Shown here: positions 1 through 7,326 of the stretch, one piece after another | How positions within the stretch are numbered: position 1 is the stretch's first letter | How the letters are laid out: every line of letters starts with the position of its first letter | NCBI RefSeq assembly: GCF_900119315.1 | Contig: NZ_LT827010.1 | Coordinates: forward strand, 7,496,001 to 7,560,000 | Direction of reading: 5' to 3' | Origin: Actinoplanes sp. SE50/110 | GTDB lineage: Bacteria > Actinomycetota > Actinomycetes > Mycobacteriales > Micromonosporaceae | DNA: 64,000 bases | Program-made: the position numbers and the translations under genes | Notes under the pieces: model-generated | The model's input: the letters and a program-made list of their open reading frames with translations, nothing else | Told to the model about the DNA's origin: nothing | Databases searched by the model: none

Positions 1-513
1 CGCGTACTCGGTGCGGGCCACCACATCCGCGGCGGACAGCGTACGCGGGTCGTCCAGGTCGTCGGGGGCGTCCCGGTGCGGGATCGGGAAGGTGGCGGTG
101 GCGTCGGTGACGAACGTGACCTGATAGCCCAGATCCGAGGCGACCCGGGCGGTCGTCTCCACACACTGCTCGGTGCGCAGCCCGCAGACCGTCACCGCGC
201 GGACGCCGGCGCTGGTCAGCCGGAACTGCAGGTCCGTCGTGGTGAACGCGTTGTGCACGGTCTTGACCAGGATCGGCTCGCCGTCCGCCGGGGTCAGCTC
301 GGCCATCAGCCGGACGAAACCGCTCGCCGGGTCGAAGACGCCACCGGTGCCCGGCTCGGCGTGCAGCACCCAGACGACGAGGTGCCCGGCGGCCCGGGCC
401 CGGTCGACCAGGCGCTGCACGTTCGGGATCAGATCCGGGTTGTCGACGGCCGCCCAGAGCGGGCGGGCCCGGAACGACTCCTGCACGTCGATGACGATCA
501 AGGCTTCGGTCAT
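1..513 (-). CDS. Isochorismatase-family cysteine hydrolase (C-terminus outside window)
   Basis: The reading frame starts at an ATG at 513 and runs off the left edge, so about 171 codons are visible. The N-terminus MTEALIVIDVQESF carries the family Asp (D9), a Lys sits in ILVKTVHN (K84), and the nucleophile Cys is in GLRTEQCVETT (C117). These three residues form the triad of isochorismatase-like hydrolases, which act on amides or enol ethers such as nicotinamide, isochorismate or N-carbamoyl compounds. The substrate cannot be named from sequence. It lies 68 bp downstream of the DUF6194 gene on the same strand, with no clear functional link. Confidence 0.88.
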   Translation of the reverse strand, partial: MTEALIVIDVQESFRARPLWAAVDNPDLIPNVQRLVDRARAAGHLVVWVLHAEPGTGGVFDPASGFVRLMAELTPADGEPILVKTVHNAFTTTDLQFRLTSAGVRAVTVCGLRTEQCVETTARVASDLGYQVTFVTDATATFPIPHRDAPDDLDDPRTLSAADVVARTEYA

Positions 514-581
514 GCCTCCATCCCACCCGGACCGACGCCGCGGCGGCAGACACCATCCGGGCCGGAGGCGGAACGATCCGG

Positions 582-1007
582 TCAGCGCCGCCGGCCGCGG
601 GCGTGCCCGATCAGGGAGTCCACGTCGACGGTCACCGGGTTGACCACCGAGGCCCAGCTCTGCACCGCGTACACCGGATGCGGGAACCAGCGGTCCGGGG
701 TGGCGAAGTCGATCCCGGACCGGCGCGCCGCGAACTCCTCCGGGCCGAAACCGAACAGGTCGCCGAAACGGGACCGGCCCAGCTCCAGGTTCAGCCGGAA
801 GACGCCCGGCCGGTCCAGGCCGGAACACTCGTCGAAGCCGGGCACGTCCCGGACGACGATCGTGGCGAACGGGCGCATCCGGTCCTCCCCTACGAAGAAG
901 AACCGGTCACCCCAGCTCAGCTCCGGGGCGCCGGTGCCGGGCCCGGCGATCAGCTGGACCACCTCGGGAAGCCGGCAGATGCGCGCGGCGAGTTCGTCAA
1001 GCTCCAT
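582..1007 (-). CDS. DUF6194 family protein
   Basis: A 141-residue soluble protein. The pattern of a central FATIVVRDVPGFDE segment, then DRPGVFRLNLELGR and a late PHPVYAVQSW matches actinobacterial DUF6194 proteins, whose function is unknown. The ATG at 1007 is chosen because the protein then begins MELDELAARI, as the family does, with a purine-rich AGAGG just upstream. An alternative start at 1070 would add 21 unrelated residues and overlap the divergent MerR gene. With the 1007 start the two genes share a 61-bp divergent promoter region, so the MerR protein may control it (inference). Confidence 0.8.
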   Translation of the reverse strand: MELDELAARICRLPEVVQLIAGPGTGAPELSWGDRFFFVGEDRMRPFATIVVRDVPGFDECSGLDRPGVFRLNLELGRSRFGDLFGFGPEEFAARRSGIDFATPDRWFPHPVYAVQSWASVVNPVTVDVDSLIGHARGRRR

Positions 1008-1068
1008 GACCTCTACCGTATCGTTGAGACACCCTGTGAGGATTTCTCCGCGGAGTGGCAGGAGCTGC

Positions 1069-1800
1069 ATGGCAAAGTCTCAAAGGCGGGCACTGCGACC
1101 GGTGGACCTGGCGCGGCCACACGGGCTGTCCGCTCAGGCGATCCGCAACTACGAGCAGGACGGGGTGATCCCGCCGGCCCGCCGGACCGCGAGCGGCTAC
1201 CGGGCGTACGAGGAACGGCACCTGCTCGCGGTGACCGCGTTCCTCGCACTGGCCAAGGCGTACGGGCACGGCCCCGCCGGGGTGATCATGCGGGCGGTGC
1301 TGGCCGGCGACCTGGAGACCGCGTACGCCACGATCGACGCCGGGCATGCCGAACTCGCCCGGGACCGGGAGACGCTGACGGCGGTCGAGGCAACCGCCGA
1401 GGTGCTGACGGTGCCCACCCGACGCGGGGCGGCGCTGCCGGTCGGCGCGCTCGCGCACCGGCTCGGGGTGACCCCGGCGACGCTGCGGAAATGGGAGGAG
1501 GCGGGGATTCTCGTGCCGGTCCGGGACCGGGGGCAGCGGGCGTACTCGCCGGACGACGTGCGCGACGCCGACCTGGCCCACCTGCTGCGGCGCGGCGGAT
1601 ACGGGCTGCCGCACATCGCGACCGTCCTGCGCCAGGTGCGCGACGCGGGCGGGGCGGCGTCCCTGGCGGCATCGCTCAGCGACTGGCGGGCTCGGCTCAC
1701 CGATCGCGGCCGGGCGATGCTGACGGCCGCCGCCCGGCTCGCCGAACTGCTGTCCGTGGAGAGCCGGGCGGCGGTCGTCATCCGCGATCAGCGCGGATAA
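1069..1800 (+). CDS. Double-HTH MerR regulator, TioE-like
   Basis: A 243-residue regulator with two MerR-type winged-helix modules. The first is near residues 8-50 (DLARPHGLSAQAIRNYEQDG then SGYRAYEERH). The second is near 120-165 (ALAHRLGVTPATLRKWEEAG then QRAYSPDDVRDA). Ordinary MerR proteins have one N-terminal HTH plus a dimerising helix and effector domain; this double layout is that of TioE-family proteins first named in thiocoraline clusters. The ATG at 1069 is preceded by GGAG at good spacing. It is divergent from the DUF6194 gene. Its 3' end overlaps the convergent PRC-barrel gene by 13 bp. Confidence 0.85.
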   Translation: MAKSQRRALRPVDLARPHGLSAQAIRNYEQDGVIPPARRTASGYRAYEERHLLAVTAFLALAKAYGHGPAGVIMRAVLAGDLETAYATIDAGHAELARDRETLTAVEATAEVLTVPTRRGAALPVGALAHRLGVTPATLRKWEEAGILVPVRDRGQRAYSPDDVRDADLAHLLRRGGYGLPHIATVLRQVRDAGGAASLAASLSDWRARLTDRGRAMLTAAARLAELLSVESRAAVVIRDQRG

Positions 1801-2204
1801 TCGCGATAGCTGCCGGTGTAGTAGTCACCGACCTGGTCCCGGTACGCGGACGTCTCGAAGGTGTCCTTGTCGTACTCCGGGGACGCCTTGATCTGATCCT
1901 TCGTCCGGTCCACATAGACCTTGCGGTCCGCCTGGTCGACGTTCTGCACCGTACCCGCCGGCAGCAGCACCTTCCGGCCGAAGATCCACGGCCCGGTGTC
2001 CACCACCAGGAAGGCGCCGCCGACGTCGTAACTGGCCTGGTCGACCGAACCGATGTGCCCATCGGTCGCCTCGACCTGGTAACCGACCAGGTCCACGCCG
2101 ATCCGGCCGGTCTCGTCGACGACGTCGGCCTCGGTCGGCTGGTAGCCACCGGACAGCGCCTCGGGATCCCGGAACGACCACGGGGTGAACGGGGTGGGTT
2201 GCAT
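1788..2204 (-). CDS. PRC-barrel domain protein
   Basis: A 138-residue protein with no signal peptide or membrane segment. Residues about 33-110 form a PRC-barrel: GYQVEATDGHIGSVDQ, then a strand-rich stretch ending in WIFGRKVLLPAGTV and a VYVDRTKDQIKASPEYD segment. Actinobacterial proteins of this type are often stress- or spore-related and bind partners through the small beta-barrel, but the partner is unknown. The start ATG at 2204 has a strong GAGGAGG ribosome-binding site. The C-terminus is Tyr/Asp-rich. The stop codon lies inside the end of the convergent MerR gene. Confidence 0.87.
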   Translation of the reverse strand: MQPTPFTPWSFRDPEALSGGYQPTEADVVDETGRIGVDLVGYQVEATDGHIGSVDQASYDVGGAFLVVDTGPWIFGRKVLLPAGTVQNVDQADRKVYVDRTKDQIKASPEYDKDTFETSAYRDQVGDYYTGSYRDYPR

Positions 2205-2346
2205 GACGGCCTCCTCGAAATCGATGAAATTGCCGCTGCCTATTGCCTACCCGGTCGGAATACGGTCAATCACATGTGGCACATCGGCACCATGAGCAGG
2301 GGGTGGGCGGTTTCCGCGCCGGTTTGCGGCTCCCCGGGGCGGCTTG

Positions 2347-2580
2347 CCAGGCGGCGTCCGCGCCGGGCACGGTGACAACCGCCCCGCACTACCCGCACCA
2401 CTCCGGACCGCTCGCCAGGCGGTGTCCGCGCCGGGCACGGTGACAGCCGCCGCGCACCACCCGCACCACCCACCAGGCGGCGTCCGCGCTGAGCACGGTG
2501 ACAACCGCCCCGCACCACACGCACCGCTCCGGACCGCCCACCAGGCGGCGTCCGTGCTGGTTGGGGTCGCGGCGCCGGGG
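2347..2580. repeat. 68-bp tandem repeat (minisatellite), intergenic
   Basis: In the 424-bp gap between the PRC-barrel gene and the KDG kinase gene, the element beginning CCAGGCGGCGTCCGCGC recurs at 2347, 2415, 2473 and 2541. Spacings are 68, 58 and 68 bp, so one copy has lost 10 bp. Copies share GCACGGTGACA and CCCGCACCAC blocks and differ by scattered substitutions. A short plus-strand open frame passes through it, but its protein is only the repeat translated. The rest of the gap (2205-2346, 2581-2628) shows nothing else recognisable. Confidence 0.85.
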
Positions 2581-2628
2581 GCGGTCCGCGGGGCTTGAGA
2601 GGCGATTGCGGCGGTACGGGGGATCGGC

Positions 2629-3732
2629 TCAGCGGTGGATGTCGGCGCCGGAGAGGGCGGTGAGGTCGGCGCGGGTGGGCGCGCTGTCGCAGTCGCCGGG
2701 GACCGTGACCGCGAAGGCGCCGGCGGTGATGGCGGTGGTGAGGCGCTGCGCCGGAGTGGCGCCGGCCAGGCGGTCGGCCAGATAGCCGGCCACGAACGCG
2801 TCGCCGGCGCCGACCGGGTCGACGGCGGTGACCGGGAGGGCGGGGACGGTGAAGTGGTCGCCGTCGATCAGTGCGGTGCAGCCGTGCGGCCCGTCCTTGA
2901 CGATGACCTCGGTGGGGCCGAGCTTGGTCAGACCGTCCAGGGGGTCGTCCGTGTTCAGGAAGATGGCCGCCTCGTCGGGGCCGGCGAAGACGATGTCGGA
3001 TCGGGAGACCAGGTCCCGCAGGACCGGGGCGGCGTCGAACCGGGACCAGAGTTTGCCGCGGTAGTTGACGTCCAGACAGACCGGGACACCGGCGGCACGG
3101 GCGGCCTCGACGGCGGCGAAGACGGTGGCCCGGGCGGTGTCGCCGAGGGCCGGGGTGATGCCGGTGATGTGCAGGATGCCGGCTTGCTGCAGCTCGGTCA
3201 GCGGCAGGTCGGCCGGGGTCAGGCGGGAGCCCGCGCTGCCGGCGCGGTGATAGTCGGCGTGGATGAACTGGGCGGATCGCCGATAGCGGACCATCAGGCC
3301 GGTGGGGGCGGGATCGCGGACGGCCAGGACGCGTACGCCGGCGAAGCGCAACCGGCCCTCGATCAGCGACCCGGTCGAGTCCGGGCCGAGACGGCCGAGC
3401 CAGGTGGCGGCGCCGCCGAGGCGGGCGACGCCGACCGCGACGTTGGTTTCCGCGCCGCCGACCGCCAGGGTGAACGCCCGCGCGTGCTCGAAGGCGCCGA
3501 TCCCGTCGGCGACGAAGATGCCCATCGCCTCACCGAAGGTGAACAATCCGCCGCTGGAACCGGGCAGCGGGCCGGCGGCGGGCAGCGGGGTGGCGGCTGG
3601 CGGCGGGGTGGCGGCTGGCGGCGGGCCGGCGGCGGACGGCAGGGTGGCGGCGGACAGCAGGGTGGCGGCGGGCAGCGGGCCGACGGCGGACAGCGGGGTG
3701 GGGGCGGGCAGCGGGGTGGGGGCGGCGGTCAT
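2629..3732 (-). CDS. kdgK: 2-dehydro-3-deoxygluconokinase (PfkB family)
   Basis: A 367-residue PfkB/ribokinase-fold sugar kinase expected to phosphorylate 2-keto-3-deoxygluconate to KDPG. The body starts LFTFGEAMGIF at residue 63, has the GG-motif AVGGAETNVAVGVARLGG, and ends with the catalytic DPVGAGDAFVAGY motif. The first 60 residues are an Ala/Pro/Thr hexapeptide array encoded by 18-bp repeats that even include the start codon. The ATG at 3732 overlaps the aldolase stop (ATGA), which supports that start. A TTG at 3546 just before the kinase body is an alternative. With the upstream aldolase it completes lower Entner-Doudoroff-type steps. Confidence 0.9.
   Translation of the reverse strand: MTAAPTPLPAPTPLSAVGPLPAATLLSAATLPSAAGPPPAATPPPAATPLPAAGPLPGSSGGLFTFGEAMGIFVADGIGAFEHARAFTLAVGGAETNVAVGVARLGGAATWLGRLGPDSTGSLIEGRLRFAGVRVLAVRDPAPTGLMVRYRRSAQFIHADYHRAGSAGSRLTPADLPLTELQQAGILHITGITPALGDTARATVFAAVEAARAAGVPVCLDVNYRGKLWSRFDAAPVLRDLVSRSDIVFAGPDEAAIFLNTDDPLDGLTKLGPTEVIVKDGPHGCTALIDGDHFTVPALPVTAVDPVGAGDAFVAGYLADRLAGATPAQRLTTAITAGAFAVTVPGDCDSAPTRADLTALSGADIHR
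3571..3732 (-). repeat. 18-bp coding minisatellite at the 5' end of kdgK
   Basis: Nine consecutive 18-bp units run from 3571 to 3732 without a break. On the plus strand they alternate ggtggcggcNggcRgcgg and gccggcggcggRcRgcNg forms; the last unit carries the kdgK start codon. Because 18 is a multiple of three, gain or loss of units would keep the kinase in frame and only change the length of its Ala/Pro-rich tail. Confidence 0.85.
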
Positions 3733-4370
3733 GACCGGGCGAAGGTGACGGCGTCGACGGCGTGCTTGGCGCGGGCGGCCAGGGCGGTGAGGCTGCCGCC
3801 GGTGGCGGCGTCGCCGATCAGTGGGCCGCCGAGGCCGACGGCGGCGGCGCCGGCGGTGAGCCAGTCGGCGATGTCGTCGAGGTCGATGCCGCCGGTCGGC
3901 ATGATGCGGACGTTGGGCAGGGGGCCGCGGAGGTCTTTCAGGTAGCCGGGTTTGAGGCCGCCGGCCGGGAAGAGTTTGACGATCGGGGCGCCGGCCCGGT
4001 GGGCGGTGTAGACCTCGGTGGGGGTGTAGGCGCCCGGGTAGCACGGGACCGGCTGGTCGGTGAGGGTGTCCAGGACCGGGGAGACCAGGAAGGTGGCGCC
4101 GGCGTCGATGGCGGCCTTGGCGTCGTCCGGGGTGAGGACGGTGCCGGCGCCGATGACCGTGCCCTGCGGCAGGCGGCGGCGCAGGCCGGAGATGGCGTCG
4201 AGGGCGCCCCGGGAGGTGAGGGTGACCTCCAGGGCGGTGATGCCGGCCGCGACGAGGACGTCGGCGACCGGTGCGAAAGCGCCGGCGGTGGGAGCGCGCA
4301 GGACGGCGACGACGCCGCTGTCGACGATGGCCGCGGAGACGGGGTCGAGGGGGGCACGGTGATCGGTCAC
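3729..4370 (-). CDS. eda: KDPG/KHG aldolase
   Basis: A 213-residue class I aldolase that splits 2-keto-3-deoxy-6-phosphogluconate into pyruvate and glyceraldehyde 3-phosphate. It shows the catalytic Glu region ITALEVTLTS, GTVIGAGTVLT, the Schiff-base Lys in IVKLFPAGGLKP, and NVRIMPTGGIDLDD near the phosphate site. The length is typical. A GTG at 4370 is chosen because the protein then starts just before the conserved SAAIVDSGVVAVLRA; the open frame extends upstream, but that part is not conserved-looking. It is translationally coupled to kdgK by an ATGA overlap. Confidence 0.92.
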   Translation of the reverse strand: MTDHRAPLDPVSAAIVDSGVVAVLRAPTAGAFAPVADVLVAAGITALEVTLTSRGALDAISGLRRRLPQGTVIGAGTVLTPDDAKAAIDAGATFLVSPVLDTLTDQPVPCYPGAYTPTEVYTAHRAGAPIVKLFPAGGLKPGYLKDLRGPLPNVRIMPTGGIDLDDIADWLTAGAAAVGLGGPLIGDAATGGSLTALAARAKHAVDAVTFARS

Positions 4371-4501
4371 GCCTTCGATCCTGCCCGAGGCGAGGGGCCG
4401 GATGCCATAGCCGGCGGGAGGTTTCCCGCGCTGCAGGAAAGCGCATTCCCGCGGCTGTCGGGAGTCAGCCGGCGAAGGGCCCGGCGGAGGCGCCGGCCGG
4501 G

Positions 4502-5086
4502 TCAGTGGGTGTCGCGCTCCGGCCGGGTGGCCACCGAGTCCGCAGCCCGCAGGGTCGCCCACCGTTTCGGCAGGCGGGCCTTGCCGTTGGCGGTGTGGGC
4601 CGGCGGGTTCGGTGGACTCGCCTCGATCCCGAGCTCCTCGCGGACCGCCGCCTCGAACTGCTGCATGATCAGCGGCACCTGGGCGAGGAGTTCCCGGAAG
4701 TGGGTCTCCGGCCGCACCCCGCTGACCCCGGCCGGGTTCATCGGCCCGTGCAGGCGTTCCATCTGCAGGTGGACGGCGAGCGCGGCGCTGCGGACCGGGC
4801 CGGAGGCGAGCAGCCGGACCGGCATCAGCGCCGGGCCGATCTCGTCGACGTACTGCAGCAGGGCCGGCGGTTTCTCACCGGCGTCGAAGCCGGCGCGCAG
4901 GCGCACGTAGGAGCGTTCGAAGCCGGCCAGCAGCTGCACATAGGCGGTCTTCCGTTCCTCGTACCACCGGCGGGTGCGCCGCCGTCGGCTCAGCAGATTG
5001 TTGTTCCGGGCGGCGGCGAACTGGACGGCCAGGGCGCCGGCCAGCGCGAACACGGCGGCGACGAGGGGCAGTCCCCACCACGGCAT
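4502..5086 (-). CDS. Membrane-anchored protein of unknown function
   Basis: A 194-residue protein with one N-terminal membrane segment (MPWWGLPLVAAVFALAGALA), then an Arg-rich stop-transfer stretch (LSRRRRTRRWYEERK) and a mainly helical cytoplasmic domain. No family is recognised. The layout resembles small actinobacterial proteins annotated only as hypothetical membrane proteins. The start may be ATG 5086 or the in-frame GTG at 5095. It follows the GntR-TetR regulator on the same strand by 47 bp, so co-transcription is possible. Confidence 0.7.
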   Translation of the reverse strand: MPWWGLPLVAAVFALAGALAVQFAAARNNNLLSRRRRTRRWYEERKTAYVQLLAGFERSYVRLRAGFDAGEKPPALLQYVDEIGPALMPVRLLASGPVRSAALAVHLQMERLHGPMNPAGVSGVRPETHFRELLAQVPLIMQQFEAAVREELGIEASPPNPPAHTANGKARLPKRWATLRAADSVATRPERDTH

Positions 5087-5133
5087 CTGAGACACCCGCT
5101 TACCGTATCGACCCGGCGCCGCCGGGGGCACGC

Positions 5134-6018
5134 TCACCCGATCCAGACGGCGATCCCGTCGAGGAAGCGGGCCAGGCCGAACTCGAACAACACGTCGAGG
5201 TCGAAGACGAAGTCGGGCGTACGCAGGAACAGCTCCTCGTACGCCGGCATCGGGTTCGCCTCGACGAAGCGCTGGAACTCCTTCTCCTGGGCCTCCATCC
5301 ACTCGTCGCCGGTGAGCCCGGTGTCGCGCATCGCCTCGGCTTCCGGTTGCAGCGCGCTGGCCACCCCGCGGATGAAGCTGAACAGCAGCACCTGGACCAT
5401 CATCCGGTCGGTGGCGACGAGCCGGGTCCGCCCCAGCGTCCCCATGATCCACTCGCCGAGCCGCATCGCGTTCGGGGAGACCTGCGGCCGGGTCAGCGAC
5501 ATGGTCAGGCCGAGCCACGGGTGCCGCTGGAACAGCTCCCACAGGGCGCGGGCGCAGCCGTCCAGGTCGGCCCGCCAGTCCCCGGAGTATCGCGGCGGCA
5601 CCCGCAGCTCGCCCAGCGCCGCGTCGATCATGGCGAGTTCCAGTTCCTCCCGCCCGGGCACGTGGCGGTAGAGCGACATGGTGGCCACGCCCAGTTCGGT
5701 GGCGATCCGGCGCATCGACGCCTCGGCCATCCCGTCCCGGTCGGCGACCGCGATCGCCACCTCGACGATCCGGTCCCGGCTGAGGTCGGGGTCGCGGCGC
5801 GGGGCCGGCCCGGCCACCACGGTGCCGACCCCGGGCCGGGAGACGGTCAGGCCGGCGTCGCGCAGTACAGCGTGCGCCCGGGTGGCGGTCGCGATGGCGA
5901 CTCCCCAGTCGCGGGTGATCGCTCGCGCGGACGGCACCCGGTCGCCGGGGCGCAGCTCACCGCTGTCGATCCGGCGTCTGAGTTCGGCCACGATCCGTGT
6001 GTACGCCGCCTCGGCCAC
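5134..6018 (-). CDS. GntR-TetR fusion transcriptional regulator
   Basis: A 294-residue regulator with two different DNA-binding modules. Residues about 4-72 are a GntR winged helix (YTRIVAELRRRIDSGELRPG ... GVAIATATRAHAVLRDAG). Residues about 82-130 are a TetR HTH (IATELGVATMSLYRHVPGRE), followed by a TetR ligand-binding C-terminal domain. It starts with GTG at 6018 after an AGGCAGGTG ribosome-binding site. It is divergent from the FAD monooxygenase, and the 102-bp gap is full of CTAGTAC/GTAC repeats that look like its operator. Control of the monooxygenase, as in antibiotic or aromatic detoxification pairs, is inferred. Confidence 0.88.
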   Translation of the reverse strand: MAEAAYTRIVAELRRRIDSGELRPGDRVPSARAITRDWGVAIATATRAHAVLRDAGLTVSRPGVGTVVAGPAPRRDPDLSRDRIVEVAIAVADRDGMAEASMRRIATELGVATMSLYRHVPGREELELAMIDAALGELRVPPRYSGDWRADLDGCARALWELFQRHPWLGLTMSLTRPQVSPNAMRLGEWIMGTLGRTRLVATDRMMVQVLLFSFIRGVASALQPEAEAMRDTGLTGDEWMEAQEKEFQRFVEANPMPAYEELFLRTPDFVFDLDVLFEFGLARFLDGIAVWIG

Positions 6019-6104
6019 CTAGTACACCTGCCTTTCCGTACTAGTGCGGTTCGCCTTTTTCCTCAGCCCACCCTAGCGTTCCTAGTACATCGAGTACATC
6101 GTAC
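6019..6104. promoter_or_regulatory. Divergent operator region, CTAGTAC repeats
   Basis: Between the GntR-TetR gene and the FAD monooxygenase, CTAGTAC at 6019-6025 and GTACTAG at 6038-6044 form a perfect 7-bp inverted repeat with a 12-bp spacer. CTAGTAC recurs at 6082-6088, where it runs into two direct copies of AGTACATCG (6084-6092 and 6093-6101) and ends in GTAC at 6101-6104. The clusters lie next to each gene's start, as expected for a regulator that controls both directions. Confidence 0.65.
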
Positions 6105-6120
6105 GCAGAGGAGCGGGGAG

Positions 6121-7326
6121 ATGCGGGTTCTGATTTCCGGGAGCAGTGTGGCGGGGCCGGCCAGCGCATTCTGGCTGCACCGGGCGGGCGCCGAGGTGAC
6201 CGTGGTGGAGAAGTCGCGGGGCCCGCGCCCGGGCGGGCACGCGGTGGACGTCCGGGGCGTGGCCCGGCAGGTGATCGAGTGGATGGGCATCCGCGAGGCG
6301 ATCCGGGCCCGGCAGGTCGACGAGCGCGGCTTGAAGCTGGTGGATAGGCACAACCGGTCGATGGGCCGGATGCCGGCCGAGGCGTTCGGCGGCGAGGGGA
6401 TCGTCGCGGAGATCGAGATCGCCCGGGGTGATCTGGCGCAGATCCTGCGGGACGTCACCGCGGGCTTCACCGACTACCGGTACGGCGACCGGATCACCGC
6501 CCTGGCTCAGGACGCCGCCGGGGTGGACGTCACCTTCGCCAGCGGCCTGCGGGAACGCTACGACCTGGTGCTCGGGGCCGACGGTGTGCATTCGGGGGTG
6601 CGCTCGCTGGCGTTCGGCCCGGACCAGGAGTACGTCCGGTATCTGGGCCTCTACTCGGCGTATTTCACGGTGGCCGATCCGGGCGACATGGACAACTGGT
6701 ACCTGATGTACAACGAGCCGGGCGGCCTGGTCGCCGGCCTGCGCCCGGAGCGGGGCGGCACGGCGAAGGCGCACCTGGGGTTCCGCGAGCCGCGGATGCG
6801 CTACGAGCGGCTCTCCCGGGACGAGGAGAAGCGGGTGGTCACCGAGCGGATGGCCGGCGCCGGGTGGAAGGTGCCGAGCCTGCTCGCGCAGATGGCGGAC
6901 GCGCCCGACTTCTTCTTCGACTCGATCAATCAGGTGCACGTGGACCGCTGGTGGCGGGGCCGGATCGGGCTGGTCGGCGACGCCGGTTACTGCGGGTCGC
7001 CGATCGTCGGGCTGGGCACCAGCATGAGCCTGGTGGGCGCGTACGTGCTGGCCGGTGAGCTGAGCCGGCACGGGGATCCGGAGCGGGCGTTCGCCGCCTA
7101 CCAGAGCGAGATGGCCGGGTACGTGGCGACCGGCACGAAGCTGCCGCCGGGTGGCGCGGCCGGGATGGCCCCGAAGTCCGCCCTGTGGATCAAGACCCGG
7201 GCGAAGACGATGGGCATGATGACCCGCTGGCCGATCCGGGACCTGATGGCGAGCCAGTTCGCCAAGGCCGACGCGATCGTCCTGAAGGACTACGGGCTGA
7301 CCCCGGCGGGCGCTCAGCGCAGATAG
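6121..7326 (+). CDS. FAD-dependent monooxygenase (PHBH/TetX-like group A)
   Basis: A 401-residue flavoprotein hydroxylase. The N-terminal Rossmann motif (VLISGSSVAGPASAFWLHRAG) binds FAD; the DG motif is DLVLGADGVHSGVRS; the GD motif is RIGLVGDAGYCGSPIVGLG. This is the order seen in aromatic hydroxylases and antibiotic-modifying monooxygenases such as the Tet(X)-like group. The substrate is unknown. The ATG at 6121 follows GAGGAGCGGGGAG. It is divergent from a GntR-TetR regulator, which suggests induction by a small lipophilic substrate. The last 13 bp overlap the convergent amidase gene. Confidence 0.92.
   Translation: MRVLISGSSVAGPASAFWLHRAGAEVTVVEKSRGPRPGGHAVDVRGVARQVIEWMGIREAIRARQVDERGLKLVDRHNRSMGRMPAEAFGGEGIVAEIEIARGDLAQILRDVTAGFTDYRYGDRITALAQDAAGVDVTFASGLRERYDLVLGADGVHSGVRSLAFGPDQEYVRYLGLYSAYFTVADPGDMDNWYLMYNEPGGLVAGLRPERGGTAKAHLGFREPRMRYERLSRDEEKRVVTERMAGAGWKVPSLLAQMADAPDFFFDSINQVHVDRWWRGRIGLVGDAGYCGSPIVGLGTSMSLVGAYVLAGELSRHGDPERAFAAYQSEMAGYVATGTKLPPGGAAGMAPKSALWIKTRAKTMGMMTRWPIRDLMASQFAKADAIVLKDYGLTPAGAQRR

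Noticed and set aside
76-1800. A 574-codon plus-strand frame starting at 76
   Set aside because: Only the part from 1069 is real (MerR regulator); the rest is antisense to the isochorismatase-like and DUF6194 genes.
2347-2580. Repeat array considered as a CRISPR
   Set aside because: Units are contiguous and diverged with no constant repeat/unique spacer alternation, and no cas genes are present.
2344-2598. 84-codon open frame across the 68-bp repeats
   Set aside because: The protein is just the translated repeat, in both strands several such frames exist, and there is no ribosome-binding site.
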